Assembly: GCA_964358175.1 (NCBI GenBank) | Contig: CAYHOI010000017.1 | Span: 1-24,668 of the forward strand | Direction: 5' to 3' | Origin: CAYHOI01 sp964358175 | GTDB taxonomy: Bacteria; Margulisbacteria; Riflemargulisbacteria; GWF2-35-9 | Length of the DNA stretch: 24,668 nt | Part shown: one piece after another, positions 8,393-15,841 of the stretch | How the letters are laid out: the number at the start of each line of letters is the position of its first letter | Numbering within the stretch: the stretch's first letter is position 1 | Made by a program: the position numbers and the translations under genes | The notes under the pieces: generated by a model | What the model saw: only the letters and a program-made list of their open reading frames with translations | What the model was told of the DNA's origin: nothing | Databases searched by the model: none

Positions 8393-9099
8393 TCCAGCAG
8401 TTCCTTTGCTTTCCAGATGAGAATATTAAACTTGTCTTCTTTCATGTAGGTAGTTTTCTTTAGTGAATAACCAGTTTTTACTTTTATTTTATCTATAATC
8501 GCCTTTTTGCTTGCATTAGTAGCTAGTCCACGGTTTTCATAGCATACCGCTCCTATCAACAAGTCCGTAAGCTGCATGATTTCAACATCATGCGAGCGAA
8601 TAATCTGGATCTTATTGATAATCTTTTCCTGGAAATCATAATAGTCATTTCTTAAGATGGTCTGGAGTCTATTTATTTTCTGACCGCCATACGTTTCTTT
8701 GATATCGATGAATATATTATTGGCCTTGCTGGGTACGATTGCGCCTTTGAGCATACTAAAATACATTTTGTAATAAAATTCGTCGTGAGTTTGTTTGTGC
8801 TTTTCGTGCTCTAATTTTGCTTTATCGGGTACAACTAGAACTCGAAAGGACAGGTTGCTGGTATCGAAAAAATAATCGACTAAATCCAGATAAAACTCAA
8901 TTTTATTCTGAGATACTTTTACCCATTTTGCTTCGGATTTGTTACCAAGCCCATGTTTTGCTTTGAGCTCTCTTATTCTAGAGAACACAATATCTTTTTC
9001 ATCAAAAGGACAACTCACCGCACCCAAAACCATTACTTTATTGTGGTCGTTTTCTAAGTGACAACTTTCATCGCAATAAATGTTCATTATTTTAGTCAT
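8389..9099 (-). CDS. DUF3800 domain protein
   Basis: This 236-aa protein fits the DUF3800 family: an early acidic motif IYCDES (7-12), FIDIKETYGG in the middle, and EIMQLTDLLIGAVCYENRG (about 174-192) near the end. These are the conserved acidic positions of a fold predicted to be RNase H-like, so a nuclease role is plausible but unproven. Such genes recur in phages and defence islands. The start is well set by GGAGGA upstream on the minus strand. It lies 24 nt after the helicase gene and shares an ATGA overlap with the 186-aa gene, so the pair may form a unit, for example a nuclease and a partner. Confidence 0.82.
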   Translation of the reverse strand: MTKIMNIYCDESCHLENDHNKVMVLGAVSCPFDEKDIVFSRIRELKAKHGLGNKSEAKWVKVSQNKIEFYLDLVDYFFDTSNLSFRVLVVPDKAKLEHEKHKQTHDEFYYKMYFSMLKGAIVPSKANNIFIDIKETYGGQKINRLQTILRNDYYDFQEKIINKIQIIRSHDVEIMQLTDLLIGAVCYENRGLATNASKKAIIDKIKVKTGYSLKKTTYMKEDKFNILIWKAKELLE

Positions 9100-9123
9100 T
9101 CGTTATCCTCCTTTTCATGGCTG

Positions 9124-12100
9124 TTATGCTTTTTTCCCTTCGCGTAAGATTTGATCAGATTTAACATGGTAGTGCTCTATTTTTACAACCGCTTCCCAGG
9201 ATAATTCCGCAGGATTATTTATTAAACGTAACTCAGGCTTACTGGCACAGTTATAAACCACATATAACCAATAGTCCTTTTTAAGTCGTTGAGCCGTTCG
9301 ATATTCATTATTTGTTAACCCGATTTCACCAATTCCGGCTCGTCCTTTTACCTCGATAAAACGAACTTCAATAAACGTTTGTGGATCTTCTGGGTGCGGC
9401 TTTCTGGAAATTAAATCAAAGCCCCGATTGTCTGCTTCAACACTTTCAGCGATCCAACCTCGTTTTGCTTCATGTTCAATCGCAAGCTGAACCGCTGTCT
9501 TTTCAATCTCCGCATCCGTTGTCATGTTAATAATATTGTTGGAACGACGATCAGGATGGGGTAACAACCAGGCTGAAGTGAGGTGTTGAACCGCTGAGAT
9601 AGAACAATTCAGCTCCTGTTCTAATTCCCGTTCTCGACTATCTTTACGGTTGCTCAAGATATCCAGTTTTTCGTCAGACCGTTTAATTGCCTGCGCAAGC
9701 CCTGGATTTTCGGGGTCTTGTGCTTGCTTATCTAGAAGTTCTGCTAACTTGAAGTTTTCTTTTTCCAAAAGTGCATTTAGGCTGAGGTCTACATGTTTTT
9801 TTATTATATCTACTTCATGTTTTCGTTTTGCGCCCTCTGCATTCAAAAGAGGTAACAAGGCCTTGTCATTCAGAAATTCTTCTAATTGATTGACCGTCGG
9901 ATAAGCATCACTATCAGGAATAGCCGGTGATTCCGTTTTATCGCTGGGAATAATATCCAGAAAAATAGTGGGTTGGCGCAACTCCAACGTACCCTCAGGG
10001 GAAGATTCTATTACAAAAAGACGTTCATGGAGTGTATGATTTCTGCCGTCTTTTATACACGCGGAGTAAACATCCAATTTCGTAGGAACTTTTGCATTTA
10101 TGGAATAGAAAACAGCACCTTTTTCTAAATCCTCCTGGGTTATTTCTAAAATAGCTTCCCTGGCGGTTTCGTAGAGTGGGTGTCCAGGAGTAATCCATTC
10201 CAAAGTAGCATCCGTTAATAAATAACTTTTATCAAAAATTATTTTTTTGTAGCTTTGGCCTAGACGTCCATATTTAGGCTCTAATTTTTCTCCAATTGCT
10301 ATTATTCCTCGAGGTATTTTCCCAACTTGAAAAGCTGTAAACTTGCCTTTCGAGGCCTGAAGATTTAGCCCGATATACGAGGCTCCTGTCACAAAAAAAT
10401 CTTCAATTACTTCAGGAACCAAACGTCGTTCTTTGGCCTCGGCTTCTTTGCCGATGATAGCGGAAAGGTTTAATTCTCGCTTTGCCAAGCCTTCCAAAGT
10501 ACTATGTGTAATTTTTTTAAACTGATCGATAGCAATTTCTTTTATAATTCTATCAGTAATGACTTCTTCCGTAAGATTACGAGCATACATATCACGAATC
10601 ATTCGTTCAAGGCCATTTGACGGAAAAACATCTCCTAAGACATTGAACACGGCACCGGTTTGCTTCGGGTCTAAGTCTGCTTCAATTTTTTTAATGCGTT
10701 CAAATAATTTATCTAATACTCGTCCTTCCCGTGTTTTGACCGAGACAAAATTAAGGATTAAACAATCTTTCTCTTGCCCATATCGATGAATACGTCCCAT
10801 GCGTTGTTCTAACCGAACAGGATTCCAAGGGATATCGTAGTTAATCATAAACCAACAGAATTGCAGGTTAATACCTTCTCCAGCGGCTTCAGTTGCAACC
10901 AATATTTGATGGGTTTCTTTAAATTCACGCTCTGCGTAGATTCGGGTATTTGGAGTATCCCGATCCCCGATTTTCATGCCACCATAGATTTGGGTTACCG
11001 TAAGCCCCCAATCTCTTAATTTTTCAACAAGATAGGTCAAGGTATCCTTGTGTTCCGTAAAAATTAAGAGTCGCATTTTATTGTCTTTAAAGAGTCCTCG
11101 CTCAGCAATTTCTTCTTTCAACTTAGATAATTTTGATTCTACTTCTGATTTTTCAAGCACCAAGGCCTTATCAATCAATTGGCTCAAGATTTCAATTTCT
11201 CTTCTAAGGGCTTCTGGGTTTGCCGAAGCAACAACGTCTTCCAGTTTATCTATTATTATTTGCTGTTCGTCTTCTGGAAGATCATCAAAGTCTTCGGGTA
11301 GCTTGGCATCAATTTGTTGTTGTCGATATTTTTCTGGATCATCAAGAATTATTTTACGCTTGTCACGCATTCGCTCTAAACTTCTCCGAACAGCGTACAT
11401 ACTTGAAGCGAAACGTCTTTGTAGCATCGCCATTGTAAAACCTAAAGCTCTGCCACGCGCACTGTCGTCTTCAGACGCCTTAATCGATTGATCATCAACG
11501 TATTGAGTCAAATCATTATAGAAGGATATTTCATGCGGATTTATATCGAAGCGCACAGTTTTTACCTCACGTCGAGTAAAGAGCTGTTTTGAATGCCCCG
11601 TCTCTGGGTCAGGAAAGGATATTAAAGCTTCTTTTAATCTTCTTAAATAGAAGGGTGCTTCTTGTACCATTAAGGCCTCTTTCAGGCTTGCCACATCTCC
11701 GTACACATCTGCATCTAGCAGCTCTAAAAATAATCTAAAGTTTTCAGGGTCACCTTTGTGTGGCGTTGCTGTCATCAAGAGCAAATGATCGGTGAGTTTA
11801 GAAAGACTTTCACCAAGCTGATAAGCTAAAGTCTTGTGTTCATAATTAGCTGCACTCATCTTGTGAGCTTCATCAACAATGATTAAATCCCAGCGACTTC
11901 TTAATAAGCTATCCTTCGCATCATCCATCCTAGATACCCAGGAAACCGAGGTTACAACTTGATTCATTTCCATCCAAGGATTGGAGCCGTAATTTGCTCG
12001 CAAAATATCACCTTTAATAATTTTGAAGTCTTCTCTAAATTTGTCCTTCAGTTCTCGTTGCCATTGAAAAGTTAAGTTCGCTGGGGTGACAATTAAGATG

Positions 12101-12552
12101 CGTTTAATAAGCCCTCGAAGCTTCAACTCTTTAATGAGTAAGCCCGCCATAATAGTTTTACCTGCACCAGGATCATCAGCTAATAGAAATCGAATTCGAG
12201 GCAATTTAAGAAAATATTCATAAACCGCTTCCAGTTGATGTGGCAAAGGGTCAACACGTGCAATGGATAGTGCAAAATAAGGATCATATTCATACGCTAA
12301 ACCTAAACGGAGTGCTTCAATATGAAGCCTATACTTATGTGCATTTCCGTCATACAAGAGTTTTTCCGGATTGGCAGATAGAAGCTCAACTTGGGAATCA
12401 TCCAGTGTTTTCTCATAAAATGAATTAGTTTTCATTCCTTTACCCATAATTTTAATCGAATTTCCTACGGGACTAAGTGCAGCGATAAAAATTGGTTCAG
12501 GAAAATAAGCTCCTTGGATAATTATATTCGGTTTTAAATCAGCGATATTCAT
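9124..12552 (-). CDS. SNF2-family helicase/translocase with DUF3883 C-terminus (BrxHII/DrmD-like)
   Basis: Predicted DNA translocase of superfamily 2. Motif I is ADDPGAGKT (125-133), motif II is VDEAH (226-230), motif III is TATPHKGDP (261-269). The second RecA-like domain carries ATEAAGEGINLQ and VRLEQRMGRIHRYGQ. A coiled, charged region (about 425-475) separates the halves. Near the C-terminus FIEVRFIEVKGRAG and NEYRTAQRLKKDYWLYVV match DUF3883, thought to be PD-(D/E)XK-like. At 1142 aa it is full length. Similar helicases are BrxHII in BREX type 3 and DrmD in class 1 DISARM. Its ATG overlaps the stop of the CARF regulator by four bases, so its expression is tied to that regulator. It probably works with the DUF1156 methyltransferase and DUF499 ATPase. 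Confidence 0.9.
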   Translation of the reverse strand: MNIADLKPNIIIQGAYFPEPIFIAALSPVGNSIKIMGKGMKTNSFYEKTLDDSQVELLSANPEKLLYDGNAHKYRLHIEALRLGLAYEYDPYFALSIARVDPLPHQLEAVYEYFLKLPRIRFLLADDPGAGKTIMAGLLIKELKLRGLIKRILIVTPANLTFQWQRELKDKFREDFKIIKGDILRANYGSNPWMEMNQVVTSVSWVSRMDDAKDSLLRSRWDLIIVDEAHKMSAANYEHKTLAYQLGESLSKLTDHLLLMTATPHKGDPENFRLFLELLDADVYGDVASLKEALMVQEAPFYLRRLKEALISFPDPETGHSKQLFTRREVKTVRFDINPHEISFYNDLTQYVDDQSIKASEDDSARGRALGFTMAMLQRRFASSMYAVRRSLERMRDKRKIILDDPEKYRQQQIDAKLPEDFDDLPEDEQQIIIDKLEDVVASANPEALRREIEILSQLIDKALVLEKSEVESKLSKLKEEIAERGLFKDNKMRLLIFTEHKDTLTYLVEKLRDWGLTVTQIYGGMKIGDRDTPNTRIYAEREFKETHQILVATEAAGEGINLQFCWFMINYDIPWNPVRLEQRMGRIHRYGQEKDCLILNFVSVKTREGRVLDKLFERIKKIEADLDPKQTGAVFNVLGDVFPSNGLERMIRDMYARNLTEEVITDRIIKEIAIDQFKKITHSTLEGLAKRELNLSAIIGKEAEAKERRLVPEVIEDFFVTGASYIGLNLQASKGKFTAFQVGKIPRGIIAIGEKLEPKYGRLGQSYKKIIFDKSYLLTDATLEWITPGHPLYETAREAILEITQEDLEKGAVFYSINAKVPTKLDVYSACIKDGRNHTLHERLFVIESSPEGTLELRQPTIFLDIIPSDKTESPAIPDSDAYPTVNQLEEFLNDKALLPLLNAEGAKRKHEVDIIKKHVDLSLNALLEKENFKLAELLDKQAQDPENPGLAQAIKRSDEKLDILSNRKDSRERELEQELNCSISAVQHLTSAWLLPHPDRRSNNIINMTTDAEIEKTAVQLAIEHEAKRGWIAESVEADNRGFDLISRKPHPEDPQTFIEVRFIEVKGRAGIGEIGLTNNEYRTAQRLKKDYWLYVVYNCASKPELRLINNPAELSWEAVVKIEHYHVKSDQILREGKKA

Positions 12553-13151
12553 AGCAACAGTATCTCCCCAAACTCCGTCAACTTTAATTCGTCTTGGTCA
12601 GATTTTTCAATAATGTCCATTTCCATCAAGTGACGTGTGTAGCGATAAACTAAACCACGAGAAAACTCCAGTTTTTTTGACAGCTTAATTGCATTTGCAA
12701 ACTTTTCTTTTTGAATAAGATGAAGCATTTTGGATTCGGTATCATTCAAAATATAGGACATTTTCGGCATGGAGATGATTTGTTTAGTTTCTTCAGTCAC
12801 ATAAACGATCTTCTTTATGTGTTTGGGTCGAGTATACGCAGCAAATAGAAGACCAAAGGACTTCGTTTTTCTCCCAGAAGTTACATCAATAATGATCTCA
12901 GAATTTGGGGTGACAGAATCGATAATTTCTACGCATTGTTTTGTTACAGAAAGAATTTCATAAACATCGGTTTTAATCTTGTGGATCTTGATAACACTAC
13001 CCAGTGCATCATCGAGGATATCTATACTTTTTTGCATTTCCTCGTTAGGCGTTTTATCTATGAGTAGATAGATCTCCTTGATGGCAAATTTACTGACACA
13101 AGCCACAACGGAATAGTGATGATAAAAGGTAGCAATTAGTACATTAGACAT
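12549..13151 (-). CDS. CARF-wHTH (Csa3-like) ligand-sensing transcription regulator
   Basis: This 200-aa protein begins with a Rossmann-like sensor (NVLIATFYHHYSVV) and has IDVTSGRKTKSFGLLFAAY (88-106), matching the CARF ligand-loop motif. Known CARF proteins bind cyclic oligoadenylates. Residues about 137-200 form a winged helix-turn-helix (LIQKEKFANAIKLSKKLEFS, then GLVYRYTRHLMEMDIIEK). The domain order equals that of Csa3 regulators of CRISPR loci, yet no cas genes or CRISPR array lie in the window. As the first gene of the operon it probably controls it. Likely input is a cyclic nucleotide, perhaps the product of the CD-NTase encoded 11 kb downstream in the same operon. The ATG has no Shine-Dalgarno and lies a few bases after a -10 box, suggesting a leaderless transcript. 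Confidence 0.85.
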   Translation of the reverse strand: MSNVLIATFYHHYSVVACVSKFAIKEIYLLIDKTPNEEMQKSIDILDDALGSVIKIHKIKTDVYEILSVTKQCVEIIDSVTPNSEIIIDVTSGRKTKSFGLLFAAYTRPKHIKKIVYVTEETKQIISMPKMSYILNDTESKMLHLIQKEKFANAIKLSKKLEFSRGLVYRYTRHLMEMDIIEKSDQDELKLTEFGEILLL

Positions 13152-13159
13152 TTGCCAAT

Positions 13160-13168
13160 ATTATGCCA
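13160..13168 (-). promoter_or_regulatory. Extended -10 promoter element of the defence operon
   Basis: On the minus strand TGG followed by CATAAT (13165-13160) forms an extended -10 (TGn plus five of six consensus bases). The predicted transcription start falls at about 13153, almost on the ATG at 13151. No good -35 is seen at 17-18 bp, as is usual for extended -10 promoters. The preceding gene ends at 13226, leaving 74 bp for control. Confidence 0.5.
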
Positions 13169-13182
13169 CATTTCTAGAAATG
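13169..13182. promoter_or_regulatory. 14-bp perfect palindrome, likely operator of the CARF-wHTH regulator
   Basis: CATTTCTAGAAATG is its own reverse complement and sits directly upstream of the extended -10 of the CARF gene, where a bound dimer would block RNA polymerase. A wHTH dimer encoded by the next gene is the natural candidate to bind it, giving autoregulation of the operon. Binding is inferred from position only. Confidence 0.5.
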
Positions 13183-13225
13183 AGTCTAATTGTTAATATA
13201 TGTGAACCGAAATTGTAGAATCGCT

Positions 13226-13894
13226 TTAGCAGTAAAGGATTACTGTTGTTTTTTCTAGCCGAATAACGGTGTTCTCAAGGAATAACTTAAAAAATAGTAC
13301 TTCCATTCCTTGCTGAGTTAGTTTTTCGAAATGTTCATGAAAGATTTTGTGCTTTTTGTTTATCGTTAGCGTTTCAATGTTTGGATTAAGTAAAACAAAC
13401 AATAGCTTGATATTCCAGTGGTCTGCTTGAAGCTTTAATAATGATTCCAGTTGTTTGTTTGCTCTATCAAGTTTCATCGCGGGATATTCTATCGTATTGC
13501 TTTGAGATAGAAGCGCTTTAACCTCCCATACGTTTGCTTGATCTGAAAAATCAGCACGATATCCTTTTTGCATTGTTGTCTCCGCTATCACCTCTGAATT
13601 ATTTAGAATCAGCTCGGAGTGAACAAGTTTATTAATCTTTCGTAAATCGATTAAGTGCCAGTTATGATCCACTTTTATCGCAAAAAGCTCATATTTTAGG
13701 CCAGATTTGGTTTCACATTCTTTTACGAGAATGGTTCGATTCTCAACAGGTATATGTTTGCTTAATTTTGAAGAGAACGGGATATAGCAACGCTCCTCAT
13801 TGTTATTAAGGAGTATTCTCCCGACAAATCTTGTTATTTCTTCTTTTATAAAAGTTGCCTCTTGGTAGCAAACGTTATCAATCCAATGTTCCAT
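13226..13894 (-). CDS. SfsA-family PD-(D/E)XK-like protein
   Basis: This 222-aa protein has the SfsA layout: an OB-like N-terminal half (FIKEEITRFVGRILL, CYIPFSSKLSKHIP) and a C-terminal half with RADF (113-116) and WEVKA (123-127), giving D115 and E124-x-K126 as a PD-(D/E)XK-like site. SfsA proteins are DNA-binding and have been annotated as DNA/RNA nucleases. Their function is poorly known. The sequence is divergent from the housekeeping protein in the last third. It reads in the same direction as the defence operon and stops 74 bp before the CARF gene, so read-through into the operon is possible. A TATAGT box (13940-13935) could be its -10. Gene position suggests a defence or mobile role rather than sugar metabolism. 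Confidence 0.72.
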   Translation of the reverse strand: MEHWIDNVCYQEATFIKEEITRFVGRILLNNNEERCYIPFSSKLSKHIPVENRTILVKECETKSGLKYELFAIKVDHNWHLIDLRKINKLVHSELILNNSEVIAETTMQKGYRADFSDQANVWEVKALLSQSNTIEYPAMKLDRANKQLESLLKLQADHWNIKLLFVLLNPNIETLTINKKHKIFHEHFEKLTQQGMEVLFFKLFLENTVIRLEKTTVILYC

Positions 13895-13957
13895 AATAGG
13901 TTTTCCCTTTGTAATATTGCGAATTTCTCACACTACTATACAGGAAAAAAGGATTAA

Positions 13958-14227
13958 CTAAAAAGCTATAATTTAGCGAACACTGAAGTTCGTACACCCA
14001 TGTATATGAAAGACTGGATTGAGAAATTAAATGGTTTTTTAACTCTCAATGATCGGGATATCTTAACGCATGCTGGAAAAGTATCACATGAATTGGCTTT
14101 GCAAAAAGCCGAAAAAGAATATGATGATTATCATTTAAGAAGCATCCAGCTAAACGACAAAACAGACCAAGATTTTGAAAAAGCAATTCACAGCCATCCC
14201 ATAGTGAATATCAAAAGGGACGCCTAA
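13958..14227 (+). pseudogene. RhuM-family C-terminal remnant
   Basis: The frame encodes RTPMYMKDWIEKL, then LNDRDILTHAGKVSHELA and QKAEKEYDDYHL, which is the well-conserved C-terminus of RhuM (virulence-associated DNA-binding) proteins, about 330 aa when intact. The frame is open from 13958 after a TAA and homology seems to begin before the first ATG (14000), so the N-terminal three quarters were lost by deletion rather than by a late start. RhuM genes travel in pathogenicity and defence islands, often near R-M systems. It is the first of two gene scraps at the right edge of the island. Confidence 0.75.
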
Positions 14228-14231
14228 TTTT

Positions 14232-14561
14232 GTTTATCAAAGCGATGTCGTAATAATTAACCAATTTGAGTTAATAGAAACTTTTAACGACGACGGTGTC
14301 AGTGGCGGATTGGAAAGTAGACCGGCCTTAGTAAATCTCTTAAACTACCTGGAATCTAATCCAAAGGTTGAAGGTATCATCATCTTTAAACTGGATCGCT
14401 TAGCCCGGGATCTATACATCCAAGAACACCTAATCAAGAAGTTTGAACTATTGGGTAAAAGATTGATTAGCATCAAAGAACCTAATCTGGATAGGGTGAT
14501 GGTTGTGTACCATTTTGAAGCGTTCAGTATAGACTGGCTCTACCGTCCCTTGAATAAATAA
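14232..14561 (+). pseudogene. Serine recombinase (resolvase) fragment without catalytic serine
   Basis: The frame, read from before its first start codon, gives FELIETFNDDGVSGG, SRPALVNLLNYL, GIIIFKLDRLARDLYIQEHL and LLGKRLISIKEPNLD, the middle and back of a resolvase-type N-terminal domain. The first about 50 residues, including the YxRVSt region with the catalytic serine, are missing. After EPNLD (about 14490) the expected DPTRKLIRQ continuation is replaced by unrelated sequence ending at 14561, and the DNA-binding recombinase domain is absent. The fragment abuts the RhuM remnant with almost no gap. It marks the remains of an integrated mobile element at the island edge. Confidence 0.78.
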
Positions 14562-14665
14562 GTTGGCTTGTGGGACTTGAACAGTCCGAGGAGCGCATCC
14601 GGTGGACGAAAAGGGCACAGGAAGTGATGTTCATTGAGGGTAATTTTGTAAATCCTGGACAATAA
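14558..14665 (+). other. Short orphan coding-like fragment
   Basis: A plus-strand frame after the TAA at 14555-14557 reads GLEQSEERIRWTKRAQEVMF and stops at 14663-14665. Its charge pattern looks like real protein, it has no start codon with a Shine-Dalgarno, and it overlaps the 3' end of the TPR gene on the other strand. It may be a third gene scrap at the island junction. I cannot name its source. Confidence 0.25.
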
Positions 14666-15587
14666 ATAAGTTAATCTGGGCTTTCCTATACGTTGGATTG
14701 ATCTCAAGCGACAGCGTATAAGCTGTAATGGCTTTTTGATAATCCTTTAAGCGATAATGGATATAACCTAAATTATTCCAAGTTGCTTCATTCATTGGAT
14801 TGATCTCAAGCGCTTTTTGATAAGCCGTTAGGGCTCCAGCGTAGTCTCTTTTCCACCTCTTAGCTAAACCTATATTGAAATAGAAAATTTCATGAATCGC
14901 ATCCCCATATAGAGGCGTCATAATCGTTTCCGCCTGTTTATGGGGAAACCCAAAATCAATGTAAGTGCCCTCAACACATAGAACCGTGTGACCTGGAACG
15001 ACGACGAGCCCTATGTTGGCCCATTGCGGATCAGAAGCTTTCAACTCATCGGCAAGAGCCAGAATGACAAATGATGAGGTGTCGCAATCCAGGGAGTGTA
15101 CACATAGATTTTCAGAGAATAGGGGATTTTCTTGATCCGAAAATTCAAATGTTTTATTCATCTCGCTGTAAGCCAACTTTACCTTATCAACAAGCCTTAG
15201 CGGGCCTAAAGAGTTACGTTCCGCTTCTTCTAAGCTGTGCTTTATCTCCCCTATCAGTTTTACTAAGATTTGGTAAGCCTCCTCGATTTTTTCCTTCGGA
15301 TACACTTCGGCCTCCATCAGAAAAAGGTGGCGGAACCGATTGTCTCGGCTTAGCTGGGCGACGTTCGGATTAACAAAATCAATCTCACGAGCCAGGACTC
15401 CTCTGTTTGCATTCAGAAACGCCCAGGCTTCCTCATTATCTATCTGCCCATCTTTATTGGCATCAACCTTTTCATTGACTTGGACTGTGCCATCGTTGTT
15501 GAGATCAACACCCCCTTCTTCCAGGATTTTAGGATATTTTTGTAGTAGAATATCTCGTGCATACGAGTTTGCCTGAGGGTCAATCAT
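14631..15587 (-). CDS. EF-hand / Cys-His-Asp (transglutaminase-like) / TPR protein
   Basis: This 318-aa protein has three parts. Residues 28-39 (DLNNDGTVQVNE) and 42-53 (DANKDGQIDNEE) are two complete EF-hand calcium loops. The middle has LDCDTSSF (C168), VVPGHTVLCV (H200) and TYIDFG (D211), in the order and spacing of a transglutaminase-like Cys-His-Asp core, so it may be an active or former cysteine peptidase-like domain. Residues 234-301 form two TPRs with repeated ALEINP and LEINPTY ends. No signal peptide or membrane segment is seen. The ATG at 15587 has no clear Shine-Dalgarno. It is the first chromosomal gene next to the island and runs away from it in the same direction as the flagellar genes. 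Function unknown. Confidence 0.75.
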   Translation of the reverse strand: MIDPQANSYARDILLQKYPKILEEGGVDLNNDGTVQVNEKVDANKDGQIDNEEAWAFLNANRGVLAREIDFVNPNVAQLSRDNRFRHLFLMEAEVYPKEKIEEAYQILVKLIGEIKHSLEEAERNSLGPLRLVDKVKLAYSEMNKTFEFSDQENPLFSENLCVHSLDCDTSSFVILALADELKASDPQWANIGLVVVPGHTVLCVEGTYIDFGFPHKQAETIMTPLYGDAIHEIFYFNIGLAKRWKRDYAGALTAYQKALEINPMNEATWNNLGYIHYRLKDYQKAITAYTLSLEINPTYRKAQINLFIVQDLQNYPQ

Positions 15588-15627
15588 GATATAGGTAATA
15601 TGCCCGTTTTAGGGTGTTTTAAACCCA

Positions 15628-15661
15628 GACAAAGGCGCGGTCATGTGACCGCGCCTTTGTC
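15628..15661. repeat. Perfect 16-bp inverted repeat (34-bp hairpin)
   Basis: GACAAAGGCGCGGTCA is followed after TG by its exact reverse complement. The stem is long and GC-rich, yet neither side carries a T tract, so it is not a typical intrinsic terminator. It may be a transcription block between flgE and the TPR gene, an mRNA end protector, or a site for a cruciform-binding protein. Confidence 0.6.
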
Positions 15662-15841
15662 CTTCTCATAAGTTTGCGGGGGTGCCTTTCAAGAGGAGAC
15701 AACAAAAACCTATTCTTGCATCCATAAAATTCGGATTGATTTGGCGAACTTGGTCATAGCAAGCGCAGCAGGAGTGGAGCGAAGCAATGACTCAAGTCCC
15801 TCCGCTCGCACCATTTTCGGATTCAGATCAACTTATCTTGC

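Noticed and set aside
11048..11491. 147-codon plus-strand open frame
   Set aside because: It lies wholly antisense within the helicase gene, is Ser/Leu/Arg-rich as expected of a mirror frame, and has no recognisable motif.
1860..12552. Calling the cassette BREX type 3
   Set aside because: ATPase, methyltransferase and helicase fit, but PglZ, the hallmark, and BrxA/BrxF are not in the operon.
1860..12552. Calling the cassette DISARM
   Set aside because: A SNF2 helicase and a methyltransferase are present, but DrmA, DrmB (DUF1998) and DrmC (phospholipase D-like) are absent.
14560..14600. tRNA 3' end (minus strand reads GTTCAAGTCCCAC)
   Set aside because: The T-arm pairing would leave a five-base loop and no acceptor, anticodon or D arm can be built upstream, so no tRNA attachment site is claimed.
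15728..15840. Structured RNA or repeat element in the flgE-TPR gap
   Set aside because: TTCGGATT recurs and there are GC-rich patches, but no consistent fold or known motif could be supported by eye.
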